From Actinomyces qiguomingii (GTDB taxonomy: Bacteria > Actinomycetota > Actinomycetes > Actinomycetales > Actinomycetaceae), in NCBI RefSeq assembly GCF_004102025.1, contig NZ_CP025228.1, positions 1,302,001 to 1,366,000 of the forward strand: a stretch of 64,000 bases of DNA. Reading direction: 5' to 3'. A program made the position numbers and the translations under genes. The stretch's first letter is position 1; each line of letters starts with the position of its first letter. Under the pieces are notes generated by a model. It was not told where the DNA came from. It did no database searches and saw only the letters and a list, made by a program, of their open reading frames with translations. Positions 17,192-25,952 of this stretch are shown here, in pieces.

Positions 17192-18442
17192 GTGAGCGCA
17201 CCCATTCTCGCCGTTATCGGAGGCGGCCAGCTGGCCCGCATGATGCAGGAAGAGGCCTCGGTCCTGGGCATTCACCTGCGCACGCTCGTGGAGGCGCCCA
17301 ACGGTGCCGCCGCCCAGGTGACGGTTGATGCCCCAGTGGGGCGCGCGGATGACGCAGATGCTGTGCGCGCCCTGGTGGCTGGAGCCGCTGCGGTCACCTT
17401 CGAGCATGAGCACCAGGATTCGGCACTGCTGTCGCGCCTGCAGGCGGAGGGACTGCCGGTGCGTCCGGCTCCGGAGGCGCTGTTGCTGGCCCGCGACAAG
17501 CTCGCCATGCGCCGTGAGGTGGAAGCGGCCGTGCTGCCGCAGCCGGCCTGGACGGAAATCGCCGGAGACGCGCAGGAGATGCGCGCTCAGGTGCGCCGCT
17601 TTGCCGCCGAGCACGGCTGGCCGGTGGTGGTGAAGACGCCGCGCGGCGGCTACGACGGCCACGGCGTGCTGATGGTCGACTCCGCCGGGTTGGACCATGC
17701 CGAGGCCGCCTCCTGGTTGGAGTCGACGGCGGCTGCCCGCGCGGGGCACGCCTGCGCAGGCGCGGGAGGCGGCGGCAGTCTGGGAGGAGGCGCCGTCACC
17801 AGCCTCCTGGTGGAGGAGGCGGTGCCCTTCACCCGTGAGCTCGCCGTGCTGCTCGCCCGCCGCCCCTGCGGCCAGATCGCCGTCTGGCCGGTGATCGAGT
17901 CCGTGCAGTCGGGCGGCATCTGCGTTGAGACCGTGGCCCCCGCTCCCGGGCTCGATCCGGAGGCCGCTCGACATGCGGTGCGCATTGCCCGGACCATCGC
18001 CGAGCGGGCGGACGTCACCGGGGTGTTGGCCGTGGAACTGTTCGCCGTTGAAGATTCCGAAGGCACGCGCCTGTACATTAACGAGCTGGCCATGCGCCCC
18101 CACAACTCGGGCCACTGGACCCAGGACGGCGCCGTGACCAGCCAGTTCGCCCAACACCTGCGTGCCGTGCTCGACCTGCCGCTGGGGGCGACGGCGTCGA
18201 TCGCCCCCACCACCGTCATGGTCAACCTGTTGGGTGGGCAGACTCCGGCGCCCGCCGACGCCTTGGCCCGCGCCATGGCGCTGGATCCGCAGGCGCGCAT
18301 CCACCTGTACGGCAAGCGCTGGCGGCCCGGGCGCAAGCTCGGACACGTCAACCTGACCACCACAGCCACCGACCCGGAGGGGATCGCCGCCGCGCGCGAG
18401 CGGGCGCGCGCCGTCGTCGCGATCCTGCGCGGCGAGAGCTGA
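17192..18442 (+). CDS. purK: N5-carboxyaminoimidazole ribonucleotide synthase
   Basis: The 416-residue ATP-grasp enzyme carboxylates AIR to N5-CAIR with ATP and bicarbonate in purine synthesis. The N-terminal pre-grasp domain starts ILAVIGGGQLARMM. The ATP-binding region has VVVKTPRGGYDGHGV, the metal ligands lie in GVLAVELFAVED, and INELAMRPHNSGHW is the family signature. A Gly/Ala-rich insertion (about residues 184-205) splits the ATP-grasp domain and is absent from most homologues. purE follows 149 bp downstream and catalyses the next step. Confidence 0.95.
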   Translation: MSAPILAVIGGGQLARMMQEEASVLGIHLRTLVEAPNGAAAQVTVDAPVGRADDADAVRALVAGAAAVTFEHEHQDSALLSRLQAEGLPVRPAPEALLLARDKLAMRREVEAAVLPQPAWTEIAGDAQEMRAQVRRFAAEHGWPVVVKTPRGGYDGHGVLMVDSAGLDHAEAASWLESTAAARAGHACAGAGGGGSLGGGAVTSLLVEEAVPFTRELAVLLARRPCGQIAVWPVIESVQSGGICVETVAPAPGLDPEAARHAVRIARTIAERADVTGVLAVELFAVEDSEGTRLYINELAMRPHNSGHWTQDGAVTSQFAQHLRAVLDLPLGATASIAPTTVMVNLLGGQTPAPADALARAMALDPQARIHLYGKRWRPGRKLGHVNLTTTATDPEGIAAARERARAVVAILRGES

Positions 18443-18591
18443 GTGGGCCGACGGGGCCCGGCCCGCGTCGATTAGGCATAGGCTTAGTAGGCCTGCTCGC
18501 GCCGTGGGGGCGCTGTACCGTGCCGCGTCGCAGCCGGTGCGGGTGATGCGAGGCAAACGGCAGATTCGGTGGATTCAACGTAGGAGATCCC

Positions 18592-19125
18592 GTGAGCAAG
18601 CAACAGGACCAGCGGCCAGTCGTCGGCATCGTCATGGGATCCGACTCCGACTGGCCGACCATGCGGGCCGCCGCCGATGTCCTGGACTCTATCGGCGTCC
18701 CCTATGAGGCCGATGTCGTCTCCGCCCACCGCATGCCTGACGAGATGCTCGCCTATGGTCGGGCCGCCGCCGGGCGGGGCTTGCGGGTCATCATTGCCGG
18801 CGCCGGCGGCGCCGCCCACCTGCCGGGCATGCTAGCCGCAGTTACCGAGCTGCCCGTGATCGGCGTACCCGTGCCGTTGAAGTACTTGGAAGGCATGGAC
18901 TCGCTGCTGTCGATCGTGCAGATGCCCGCTGGCGTCCCGGTTGCTACCGTATCGATCGGGGGTGCCCGCAACGCGGGCCTACTGGCCGTCCGCATCCTCG
19001 GGACGGGGGAGGGGGCCGAGGCGGAGCGGTTACGGGCCGCCATGCGCTCCTTCCAGACCGAGCTCGCCGACACCGCTCGCGCCAAGGGCGAGGCGCTGCG
19101 CCGGGAGGTCGCCGGTCGCGCCTGA
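18592..19125 (+). CDS. purE: N5-carboxyaminoimidazole ribonucleotide mutase
   Basis: The 177-residue enzyme shifts the carboxyl group of N5-CAIR to C4, giving CAIR. The motifs GSDSDWPTM (phosphate binding), SAHRMPDEM (catalytic His) and [11 protein letters not shown] are complete, and length is normal for class I PurE. GTG 18592 has TAGGAG at about -9. The gene stays next to purK but has its own leader, so it may be transcribed alone too. Confidence 0.96.
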   Translation: MSKQQDQRPVVGIVMGSDSDWPTMRAAADVLDSIGVPYEADVVSAHRMPDEMLAYGRAAAGRGLRVIIAGAGGAAHLPGMLAAVTELPVIGVPVPLKYLEGMDSLLSIVQMPAGVPVATVSIGGARNAGLLAVRILGTGEGAEAERLRAAMRSFQTELADTARAKGEALRREVAGRA

Positions 19126-19138
19126 TAACCCGAGCCGG

Positions 19139-19144
19139 TACAAT
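19139..19144 (+). promoter_or_regulatory. -10 box of a leaderless promoter for galE
   Basis: TACAAT, close to the consensus TATAAT, ends 7 nt before ATG 19152. Confidence 0.6.
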
Positions 19145-19151
19145 CGTGGCC

Positions 19152-20153
19152 ATGAGTATCCTCGTCGCGGGCGGTGCCGGATACATCGGCGCCCATGTTG
19201 TCCGTCTGCTGCAAGCCCGTGGGGACGAGGTTGTCGTCGTAGATGACCTGTCTTACGGGACTGTGGGGCGCGTGGGCGACGCAGACCTGGTCGAATTGGA
19301 CGTCGCCGCCGGGAACGCCACTGAGGTCCTGACCGATTTGATGGAACGCAAGGACATAAGGGCTGTCATCCACTTCGCTGCCCGTAAGCAGGTGGGGGAG
19401 TCCGTGGCTCGGCCCGCCTGGTACTACCAGCAGAATGTGGGCGGCCTGGCCAACATGTTGGCGGCGATGGAGCAGGCCCGCGTGGAGCAGATGATCTTCT
19501 CCTCCTCCGCCGCGGTCTACGGTATGCCACCGGTTGATGTGGTCCCCGAGGACATCGAATGCCGCCCCATCAACCCCTACGGGGAGACCAAGCTCATCGG
19601 CGAGTGGATGATGGCGGATTGTGAGCGCGCCTGGGGCCTGCGTTGGGCGGGCCTGCGCTATTTCAACGTCGCCGGCGCCGGCTGGGACGATCTGGGTGAT
19701 ATGGCCACGCTCAACCTGATCCCGATGGTTCTGGACCGCCTGGCGCGAGGCGAGTCGCCGAAGATCTTCGGCACCGACTATCCGACCCCGGACGGCACTT
19801 GCATCCGCGACTACATCCATGTGCGTGACCTCGCTGGCGCGCATATTGCGGCGCTGGATCACCTGGCCGGACAGGAGGAGCTGGAGCAGCACGTCTTCAA
19901 CGTCGGCACCGGCAGGGGTTCGTCGGTGCGCGAGGTGGTCTCAAAGGTCATCGCCGCCGTTACCGCTGCAACCGGCCGCCAGGTGCAACCGGAGGAGCTC
20001 GAGCGTCGTCCCGGCGACCCGCCGCAGTTGATCGGCGACGCCACCCGTATCCATCAGGTGCTCGGCTGGGTTGCCGAGCACGACCTGGACGACATCGTCT
20101 CCTCCTCCTTCTCCGCCTGGCAGGCCGACCCCGATCGACCGCACTTCGCCTGA
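19152..20153 (+). CDS. galE: UDP-glucose/UDP-N-acetylglucosamine 4-epimerase
   Basis: The 333-residue extended short-chain dehydrogenase interconverts UDP-Glc and UDP-Gal, and perhaps the N-acetyl forms. The NAD motif GGAGYIGAHVV is at the N-terminus, with SSSAAVYG and the catalytic Tyr and Lys in NPYGETK. The C-terminal sugar site includes GTCIRDYIHV, as in true GalE. It borders the polysaccharide locus and could supply UDP-galactose to the glycosyltransferases downstream. It ends at a strong bidirectional terminator shared with the convergent LCP gene. Confidence 0.92.
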   Translation: MSILVAGGAGYIGAHVVRLLQARGDEVVVVDDLSYGTVGRVGDADLVELDVAAGNATEVLTDLMERKDIRAVIHFAARKQVGESVARPAWYYQQNVGGLANMLAAMEQARVEQMIFSSSAAVYGMPPVDVVPEDIECRPINPYGETKLIGEWMMADCERAWGLRWAGLRYFNVAGAGWDDLGDMATLNLIPMVLDRLARGESPKIFGTDYPTPDGTCIRDYIHVRDLAGAHIAALDHLAGQEELEQHVFNVGTGRGSSVREVVSKVIAAVTAATGRQVQPEELERRPGDPPQLIGDATRIHQVLGWVAEHDLDDIVSSSFSAWQADPDRPHFA

Positions 20154-20179
20154 ACCCGCAACTCCTTCGACACAAGCGA

Positions 20180-20224
20180 TCGCCCCGCGCAGCCTCGATC
20201 ATCCTCGAGGGCCGCGCGGGGCGA
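20180..20224. terminator. Bidirectional terminator between galE and the LCP gene
   Basis: TCGCCCCGCGC (20180-20190) pairs perfectly with 20214-20224, and the loop region holds an inner CCTCGA...TCGAGG helix. It sits between two convergent genes. Confidence 0.8.
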
Positions 20225-20236
20225 GATGCCGTTCGT

Positions 20237-21619
20237 TCAGGGCTGGTTGAAGTCCTCCACCGTAAGCGTGCCCTCACGCAGCTTGCTGAAGAAGCTCGGG
20301 GCGGTGGTGTCCTCAAGCAGGACTGCGGCGCCGATGCCACCCGGTTCGTAGTCCAGGCTGGCAATGGGAGGCGCCCCGGTCAGGCCGGCCTTCGAAGCGG
20401 AGCGGAAGGCCAGCAGCATCTTGCCCAGGTCGAATGTGGAGGCGTTTTCATCGACGGTCAGGGCTTGTGTGCCGGCGTTCACCAGCAGGTGCTGTTGGGA
20501 GAGATTCAGCAGTGTGGAGGGGGACACGGCCTTGGATATGACGGCGGAGATCACCGCCCGCTGCCGCAGGGCGCGGCCGATGTCGCCGGTCGGGTCGGAC
20601 TTGCGCATCCGTGAATAGGCAAGGGCCTTGGCCCCGTCGACGTCCTGGCACTCGCCCTGGGAAGTGTCCCACACCAGCCCCGAGTCAGCATCATCGACGT
20701 CGTAATCCAGGCAGAGGTTGACGCCGCCAACGGCGTCTACCAGGGATGACACCCCACCCATGCCGACCTCCACGTAATGGTCGACTGTCAGTCCGGTCAG
20801 TTGCTCCACCGTGGACACCAGTAGGGCGGGACCGCCATAGGAGTAGGCGGCGTTGATCTTGTTGCCGCCGTAACCGGGGATCTCCGCGTAGGTGTCGCGC
20901 GGCAGGGAGGTCAGGGAGGCCTGCCCACCGGGGGATCGATGCAGCAGCATGATCGAGTCGGAGCGGGCGCCCTCGGTGTTATCTACTACGGCGCCGTCTG
21001 CACGCGAGTCGGAGCCGACAACCAGCCAGGTCTCGCCGGGAGTGCTTTTTGCGCCCGAGAGGGCCTGGACACGCTGCAACCTGGAGTTCACATCGTTGAT
21101 GAGCCAGGCCGCCCGGGCGCCGACCAGCGCCAGCATGACCACCAGTACTATGGCTGTCCAACGCAGAGGGTGACGGTGCTTGTTCCGCTTGGGGGGAGAG
21201 GGCGGCGCGGGCTGGGTGTGCTGGTTCAGCGACGGAGAAGGGGTGTAGCGCGATGAGCGCGCGGCCGTATGCGGACGTGACACGTTGCGGCTTCGCACCG
21301 AGGGGGCGGAACCGGAACGCATAACCCGGGTGGCGTCGGGGCTGTGCCTAGGGCGTGGAGACCCAGAGGTCAGCGGCACCGCAGAGGAGCCGGTGCGGGC
21401 TCGGCTTCTGGAGCCGGTGCCCTTAACTCCGGTGGACGCGCCGCCGGCGGGGGAGGCCGCGGGAGTATTACGGCCGGAGTCGGCATTCGACGTCGAGGCA
21501 CGTCGGGGCGCCACCGGATGACGCGGCACAGCGCCGCTCCGGGCGCCGACGCCGCGATCGGGCGCGCTGTTTCCGGGGTTGTATGACGGGGGAAGATCAC
21601 GATCGTTCGCGGAACTCAC
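20237..21619 (-). CDS. LytR-CpsA-Psr (LCP) family cell-wall glycopolymer ligase with long basic N-terminal tail
   Basis: LCP enzymes transfer lipid-linked polysaccharides onto peptidoglycan. The order is: a roughly 150-residue cytoplasmic tail rich in Ser, Pro, Thr and Arg; one transmembrane helix (about 153-173); then the extracellular LCP domain. The domain has the conserved VVGSDSRADG, RSDSIMLLH, LTSLPRDTYAEIPGYGGNKINAAY and AYSRMRKSDPTGDIGRALRQRAVI, which hold the catalytic Arg and Asp residues. The disordered basic tail is unusually long and may be a phosphorylation or partner-binding region. GTG 21619 has AGGAGG upstream. Confidence 0.9.
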   Translation of the reverse strand: MSSANDRDLPPSYNPGNSAPDRGVGARSGAVPRHPVAPRRASTSNADSGRNTPAASPAGGASTGVKGTGSRSRARTGSSAVPLTSGSPRPRHSPDATRVMRSGSAPSVRSRNVSRPHTAARSSRYTPSPSLNQHTQPAPPSPPKRNKHRHPLRWTAIVLVVMLALVGARAAWLINDVNSRLQRVQALSGAKSTPGETWLVVGSDSRADGAVVDNTEGARSDSIMLLHRSPGGQASLTSLPRDTYAEIPGYGGNKINAAYSYGGPALLVSTVEQLTGLTVDHYVEVGMGGVSSLVDAVGGVNLCLDYDVDDADSGLVWDTSQGECQDVDGAKALAYSRMRKSDPTGDIGRALRQRAVISAVISKAVSPSTLLNLSQQHLLVNAGTQALTVDENASTFDLGKMLLAFRSASKAGLTGAPPIASLDYEPGGIGAAVLLEDTTAPSFFSKLREGTLTVEDFNQP

Positions 21620-21670
21620 CGGTGCCTGGCCTCCTATCCCTGTGTACGGTCGACGCGTCTGTCACTTGCC

Positions 21671-22975
21671 TCAACGGCACTGGGCGGCAGGGTCCTGTGT
21701 GGTCGCAGTGGCGGTCGGGGTTTTGTTATTCGAGGTGCCGGACTGATTGTCGGTGGCGGAGTCATCACTGTCTGACTGCGTCGGCTGCTCCTGCGGCTCA
21801 TCCGTGTCATCCTGAGAATCGGGTGCGCTCGACGTCGAGTCGGCGTCCTCCTGGGCGGCCGCATCCTGCAGGGCCTCGGAAATGGGAGTGTCCGCCTTGA
21901 TCGCCGCCCATACGTCATCTGACTCGTCCGTGGGGATTGCCCGATTACGGTCCCAGGGGGCCTCCTCATTGGGCATGGTGATTAGGGTCATATTATCTGC
22001 GCCGACGTTGCCGATCGACATGACCAGTCCGGCCAGTGTGGTCAGGTTACCGATTCCTTCGGATGTCGTCAGTGACTTCAGGGCGGCGAGGGCGAAGCTG
22101 TACAGGGCGTCGGCGTTGGTCAGATAGTTCTTCGACTTGGCAGTCCGCAGCATGGCAGCCACCAGGTTCTGCTGCCGGGGCATGCGTTGGAGGTCCGAGC
22201 CGTCGCCCACGCCGTGGCGCACGCGCGCGTACTGCAGGGCGGTGGGACCGTCCAGGTGCTGGCAGCCCTTGCTCATGACCAGCCCGGTGTACTCGGTGTC
22301 GTTGATGTCCTCGTCCACATAGAGGTTGACGCCGCCGAGCGCGTCCACCGTGGTGGTCAGTCCGTTGAAGTCCACCACCAGGTACTCGTCCATGTACAGG
22401 CCCGTGAGGTCCTGGACCGTGGCGATGGTGCAGGCCACGCCTGCCGCCACCGCCGTATTGTCGGCCCGGGATCCGGCCCCGTTGGCGAAGGCCGCATTGA
22501 AGGGCGTGTAGGACATGGCCTCGGTGGAGCCGCCGTCGGCGGTTTTGCAGGAGGGGATGTCCACCAGCAGGTCGCGCGGGATTGAGATGATTTCGATGCG
22601 GGAGCGGTCCGCTGGGAGGTGGAGGACCATGGCGGTGTCCGAGCGTGCCACCGCCACCTCCTCGCTGCCCTCGGAGCCGTCGACGTTATTGGCGCCCGCG
22701 CGGGAGTCGGTCCCCAGGATGAGGATGTTGACGGGCTTGCCCTCGTAGCTGTCCGTCACCTGGCGAGCGTGCTCATCGTCAAGGAATTTATTGATGTCTA
22801 TCGTGTTCACCTGCGACTGAAGGTCATACCAGGCGATGCCGACGCCGGAGACGAGGAACAGCACGACGGCGAAGCCCGCCAGCATGGACCTGCGCGCGGC
22901 GCGCCGCGTCAGGTCTTTGGAGGAGTGCCGCGCATGCGATTTGGCTTTGGCGTGGGATGACACGGCCATCATCAT
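21671..22975 (-). CDS. LytR-CpsA-Psr (LCP) family cell-wall glycopolymer ligase, second copy
   Basis: The 434-residue protein has a short basic N-terminus, one transmembrane helix (about 31-51) and an LCP domain. The domain has ILILGTDSRAGANN, ARSDTAMVLHL, IISIPRDLLVDIP and LQYARVRHGVGDGSDLQRMPRQQNL. The C-terminal tail (about 375-434) is rich in Asp, Ser, Gln and Thr and is low complexity. It lies 51 bp upstream of the first LCP gene on the same strand, so the two probably form an operon. The pair likely attaches the polysaccharide made by the neighbouring genes to the cell wall. Several ATG codons in a row (22975, 22972) are equivalent starts. Confidence 0.9.
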   Translation of the reverse strand: MMMAVSSHAKAKSHARHSSKDLTRRAARRSMLAGFAVVLFLVSGVGIAWYDLQSQVNTIDINKFLDDEHARQVTDSYEGKPVNILILGTDSRAGANNVDGSEGSEEVAVARSDTAMVLHLPADRSRIEIISIPRDLLVDIPSCKTADGGSTEAMSYTPFNAAFANGAGSRADNTAVAAGVACTIATVQDLTGLYMDEYLVVDFNGLTTTVDALGGVNLYVDEDINDTEYTGLVMSKGCQHLDGPTALQYARVRHGVGDGSDLQRMPRQQNLVAAMLRTAKSKNYLTNADALYSFALAALKSLTTSEGIGNLTTLAGLVMSIGNVGADNMTLITMPNEEAPWDRNRAIPTDESDDVWAAIKADTPISEALQDAAAQEDADSTSSAPDSQDDTDEPQEQPTQSDSDDSATDNQSGTSNNKTPTATATTQDPAAQCR

Positions 22976-23103
22976 AAAGAACCCGTCTGTGAGAAGCTGT
23001 GATCCTTCATCCTTCGCAAGGAGGAATTTCAGACAGTTGTTGGCTCACCACCTTACGTCATGCCGTCTCCAGACGCGCGCAGACCCGGTGCGGTGAGCAC
23101 GTG

Positions 23104-23109
23104 TAGTCT
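23104..23109 (+). promoter_or_regulatory. -10 box of a leaderless promoter for the GT2 gene
   Basis: TAGTCT ends 7 nt before GTG 23117. The box places the start downstream of the longer open frame that begins at 23060. Confidence 0.55.
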
Positions 23110-23116
23110 CCCACGC

Positions 23117-24007
23117 GTGACTGATACAGCGCCCACCCCGTCCAGCGCCCTTGCCGGTACGCCGCCGGGAACAGTGCGTGTCGTCACGGTCGCATACAAC
23201 CCCGGCGAAGAACTCGAGCGTTTTCTTGACTCTCTGCGCACCGCCACCGTGCGGGAGCCGGTAGTCGTGATTGCGGACAACGGCACCGAGCACGAGCGGG
23301 TCGAGCGAGCGGCGCAGCGTTACGGGGCGCGCGTGGTCGGCGACGGCAACAACCGCGGCTATGGGGCAGGTGCCAACCTCGCCGCCCGCGACTTGACCGA
23401 GGACTGGCTGGTAGTCGCCAATCCGGACATTGTGTGGCGCCCGGGGAGCCTGGATACGCTGATCGAGGCGGGCCGCACCGAGCCCCGCGCCGGCTGCCTG
23501 GGGCCGCGACTGCTGAATCCGGACGGCAGCGTGTATCCGTCTGGACGCGCCCTGCCATCTCTGGTCGGCGGAGCCGGACACGCAGTGCTCGGGCGGGTGT
23601 GGCCCTCCAACCCCTTCTCAGCCGCCTACCACGGAAGCAATGAGAACGTCACTCACCCCGTTGGCTGGCTGTCCGGCGCCTGCCTGCTGCTGCCTGCCGC
23701 CGCTTGGAAGCGCCTGGGCGGTTTCGACGAGGACTACTTCATGTTCTTCGAGGACGTGGACCTGGGTGCGCGCGTGGGGCGGGCCGGCTGGCTCAACCTG
23801 CAGGTGCCCGATGCCGTCGTCGTCCATGCGCAGGGTGCCAGCTGGAAGTCTCGACCCGAGCGCATGATTCGAGCTCACCACGCCTCCGCGCGACGGTACG
23901 TCAGTGCAAGTCATCCGGCCCTGTGGCAGGCGCCCGTGCGCTGGGCGGTCTCGGCGGGGCTGCGGGCCCGTGAGGAGATCGCAGTGCGTGCCGCTCGCCG
24001 GGGCTGA
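23117..24007 (+). CDS. GT2-family glycosyltransferase (rhamnosyltransferase WbbL-like)
   Basis: The 296-residue GT-A enzyme transfers a sugar from a nucleotide donor to a lipid-linked acceptor in the cytosol. VRVVTVAYNPGEELERFLDSL opens the fold, VIADNGT and NRGYGAGANLA bind the nucleotide, and ANPDIVW holds the DxD-like metal site. The motif GWLSGACLLLPAAAWKRLGGFDEDYFMFFEDVDLGAR is characteristic of the WbbL/WsaF-like rhamnosyltransferase group. The dTDP-rhamnose route is partly represented here by rmlB, which supports but does not prove rhamnose as donor sugar. Confidence 0.85.
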   Translation: MTDTAPTPSSALAGTPPGTVRVVTVAYNPGEELERFLDSLRTATVREPVVVIADNGTEHERVERAAQRYGARVVGDGNNRGYGAGANLAARDLTEDWLVVANPDIVWRPGSLDTLIEAGRTEPRAGCLGPRLLNPDGSVYPSGRALPSLVGGAGHAVLGRVWPSNPFSAAYHGSNENVTHPVGWLSGACLLLPAAAWKRLGGFDEDYFMFFEDVDLGARVGRAGWLNLQVPDAVVVHAQGASWKSRPERMIRAHHASARRYVSASHPALWQAPVRWAVSAGLRAREEIAVRAARRG

Positions 24008-24021
24008 GCCTAGCCGGGAGG

Positions 24022-24039
24022 TCGGCCGGCGTCGGCCGA
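24022..24039. terminator. Possible bidirectional terminator
   Basis: TCGGCCG (24022-24028) pairs with CGGCCGA (24033-24039) around a GCGT loop, between two convergent genes. It is short and lacks a U-tract. Confidence 0.4.
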
Positions 24040-24056
24040 TGCGCGCCGTGCGGATC

Positions 24057-24407
24057 TCATGGCGAGGGCGGTGACGGGGCGTCATCCAAGGCCACGCGCC
24101 GTGCCAGGCGGGTAATCTGTCGCTCGCGGGCGGCATTGCGCCGGAATGAGGACAGGATCTGGAACAGGAACGCCACCACCAGCGCGTACAGCAGCAGGTC
24201 CGTGCCGCGGCCGACCCCCACCAGGTGGGCCAGTCGGGTCAGCAGGGAGGGCGCCACGATTGCGGCAACGGCGAAAACGACGAAGGCCAGTGTGAGAAGT
24301 CGACGACCCGCCTGATGACGCGCGCCACCCGGGGATCGCAGCATCGTCCAACCTACGACGGCGACCGCGGCGATGAGAAGGACCTGGATGATGATCTGCG
24401 AACTCAT
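24057..24407 (-). CDS. DUF2304 membrane protein
   Basis: This 116-residue protein has three hydrophobic helices (about 4-21, 37-59, 71-88) and a basic C-terminus (SFRRNAARERQITRLARRVAL) that would sit in the cytosol. The pattern fits DUF2304, a family usually encoded next to a DPM1-like GT2, as here (21 bp downstream of it on the same strand). A role as membrane partner of that transferase is inferred from the constant neighbourhood; no biochemical function is established that I know of. Confidence 0.8.
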   Translation of the reverse strand: MSSQIIIQVLLIAAVAVVGWTMLRSPGGARHQAGRRLLTLAFVVFAVAAIVAPSLLTRLAHLVGVGRGTDLLLYALVVAFLFQILSSFRRNAARERQITRLARRVALDDAPSPPSP

Positions 24408-24428
24408 GACATCAAGTATGACTGGAGC

Positions 24429-25145
24429 TTACGAGAACAGTAGGTCGACCAGGATGTTGATCGAGTTCCACAGTGACTGCCCCTTACCCCTGGAGTAGTC
24501 GGTGTAGGCGATGTGCACGGGGAACTCCCGCCACGGGAGCTGCGTGGCGGCGAGCTGGCGGATGATCTCGGAGGCGTGCGCCATCCGGTTCTGCCGCAGG
24601 TCGAGCTGTGCGGCCGCGTCACGGCGGATGACTCGCAGGCCGTTGTGAGCGTCGGTAAGGCGCATGCCGGTGGTGTGCGAGGCCGCCGCCGCCGCGGTTC
24701 TCAGCACCAGCCGTTTGAGCCAACCGACGGGGGAGGGGCCTTGGAGGAACCGCGAGCCCAGTACGAAGGCCAGGTCCTCATCCCGAGCTGCACGCACCAT
24801 GGCGGCGGCATCAAGCACCGAGTGCTGGCCATCGGCGTCGAAGGTGACCAGATAAGGCGCGTCGGTGCGTTCCAGCACGTAACTGATGCCGGTCTGCAGC
24901 GCCGCCCCCTGGCCCAGGTTAAGCGGATGGCGCACGACGACGGCTCCGCCCGCCCGCGCCTGCGCTGCCGATTCGTCCACCGAACCGTCGTCGACCGCCA
25001 CCACGAGGGGGAAGACACGCCGGGCCTGCGCAATGACGTCACGGACCACCGGTGCCTCGTTGTACAGCGGAATGACCAGCCAGGCGTCGGTTACTGGGCC
25101 GTCTGGAGCGGGCGATGGCGACTGGGGGCCGTCAGAGGGGGTCAC
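24429..25145 (-). CDS. GT2-family polyprenyl-phosphate glycosyltransferase (DPM1/GtrB-like)
   Basis: The product has 238 residues with no membrane helix. WLVIPLYNEAPVVRDVI, VVAVDDGSVDES and VTFDADGQH (the DxD metal site) define a GT-A enzyme that makes polyprenyl-phosphate sugars, the membrane donors used by GT-C transferases. NLGQGAALQTGISY and LTDAHNGLRVIRRDAA are typical of the GtrB/DPM group. DUF2304 follows at once. The start is set by GAGAAT 6 nt upstream of GTG 25145. It could feed the GT-C enzyme at 15852-17114 or the DUF6541 proteins. Confidence 0.87.
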   Translation of the reverse strand: MTPSDGPQSPSPAPDGPVTDAWLVIPLYNEAPVVRDVIAQARRVFPLVVAVDDGSVDESAAQARAGGAVVVRHPLNLGQGAALQTGISYVLERTDAPYLVTFDADGQHSVLDAAAMVRAARDEDLAFVLGSRFLQGPSPVGWLKRLVLRTAAAAASHTTGMRLTDAHNGLRVIRRDAAAQLDLRQNRMAHASEIIRQLAATQLPWREFPVHIAYTDYSRGKGQSLWNSINILVDLLFS

Positions 25146-25151
25146 CGGCGC

Positions 25152-25157
25152 ATTCTC
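25152..25157 (-). promoter_or_regulatory. -10 box of a leaderless promoter for the DPM1-like gene
   Basis: GAGAAT on the minus strand ends 6 nt before GTG 25145. Confidence 0.45.
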
Positions 25158-25247
25158 GCACACGATTGGGCTTAGGATGGCGCCGCAGCGCCCTCCCGAT
25201 AGGGTTGGTGCTGATCGCAACCGCCCCCAGGTCAGTGAGGAGCCGCC

Positions 25248-25952
25248 ATGAGTCCGGCCAGTCCCGCCCGGATCGCCCCTTCCGCCGACGTCTCGCCCGA
25301 GGCGAGTATCGGTGACGGTTCATCCATCTGGCACCTGGCCCAGGTGCGCGAGCACGCGGTGCTCGGCGAGGACTGCATCGTGGGCCGTGGCGCGTACATC
25401 GGCGAGGGCGTGCGCATGGGCCGCAACTGCAAGGTGCAGAACTATGCCCTGATCTATGAGCCCGCCCGCCTGGGCGACGGCGTGTTCGTCGGCCCGGCGG
25501 TCACCTTCACCAACGACCACTTTCCCCGCGCCGTCAATCCTGATGGCACTTTGAAATCAGCTTCCGACTGGGAGCCGGTCGGGGTCACCGTGGAGGACGG
25601 AGCCTCCATCGGGGCGCGCGCCGTATGCGTGGCCCCAGCACGTATCGGCGCCTGGGCCACCGTGGCCGCCGGCGCTGTGGTCACCAAGGACGTGCCGGCG
25701 CACGCTCTGGTGGCCGGGGTCCCTGCCCGACGCATCGGCTGGGTGGGACGCGCCGGCCGGCCGCTCGTTCCTGCCCAAGACGATGCTGTGGGCGTGTCCA
25801 CCGCCGATCACGCCTCTCGCGCCCAGGATGCCGCCGTGCCGCCCCCGGCCGCGGGAACGCGCCTGTGGCGCTGCCCCGCAACCGGCGCCCTGTATGAAGA
25901 AACACTTGCCGCCAACAGTTCTGAAAACACGATCCGGGAGGTCACCCACTGA
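25248..25952 (+). CDS. wbpD: UDP-2-acetamido-3-amino-2,3-dideoxy-glucuronate N-acetyltransferase (WbpD-like)
   Basis: The first 170 residues form a left-handed beta-helix of hexapeptide repeats (IGDGSSIWH, IVGRGAYIGEGVRMG, SIGARAVCVAP, VAAGAVVTKDVPAHALVAGVPARRIGWVG). This family uses acetyl-CoA to acetylate the 3-amino group of the nucleotide sugar made by WbpB and WbpE. The motif FTNDHFPRA in the active-site loop is typical of WbpD/WlbB. The last 60 residues add a tail with RLWRCPATGALYEE, common in this clade. The TGA overlaps the ATG of wbpE by one base. Specificity is assigned from the gene order with wbpE and wbpB. Confidence 0.85.
   Translation: MSPASPARIAPSADVSPEASIGDGSSIWHLAQVREHAVLGEDCIVGRGAYIGEGVRMGRNCKVQNYALIYEPARLGDGVFVGPAVTFTNDHFPRAVNPDGTLKSASDWEPVGVTVEDGASIGARAVCVAPARIGAWATVAAGAVVTKDVPAHALVAGVPARRIGWVGRAGRPLVPAQDDAVGVSTADHASRAQDAAVPPPAAGTRLWRCPATGALYEETLAANSSENTIREVTH

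Noticed and set aside
16958..18556. Minus-strand open frame of 532 codons opposite purK
   Set aside because: No domain pattern, low-complexity Gly/His/Arg composition, and complete overlap with purK.
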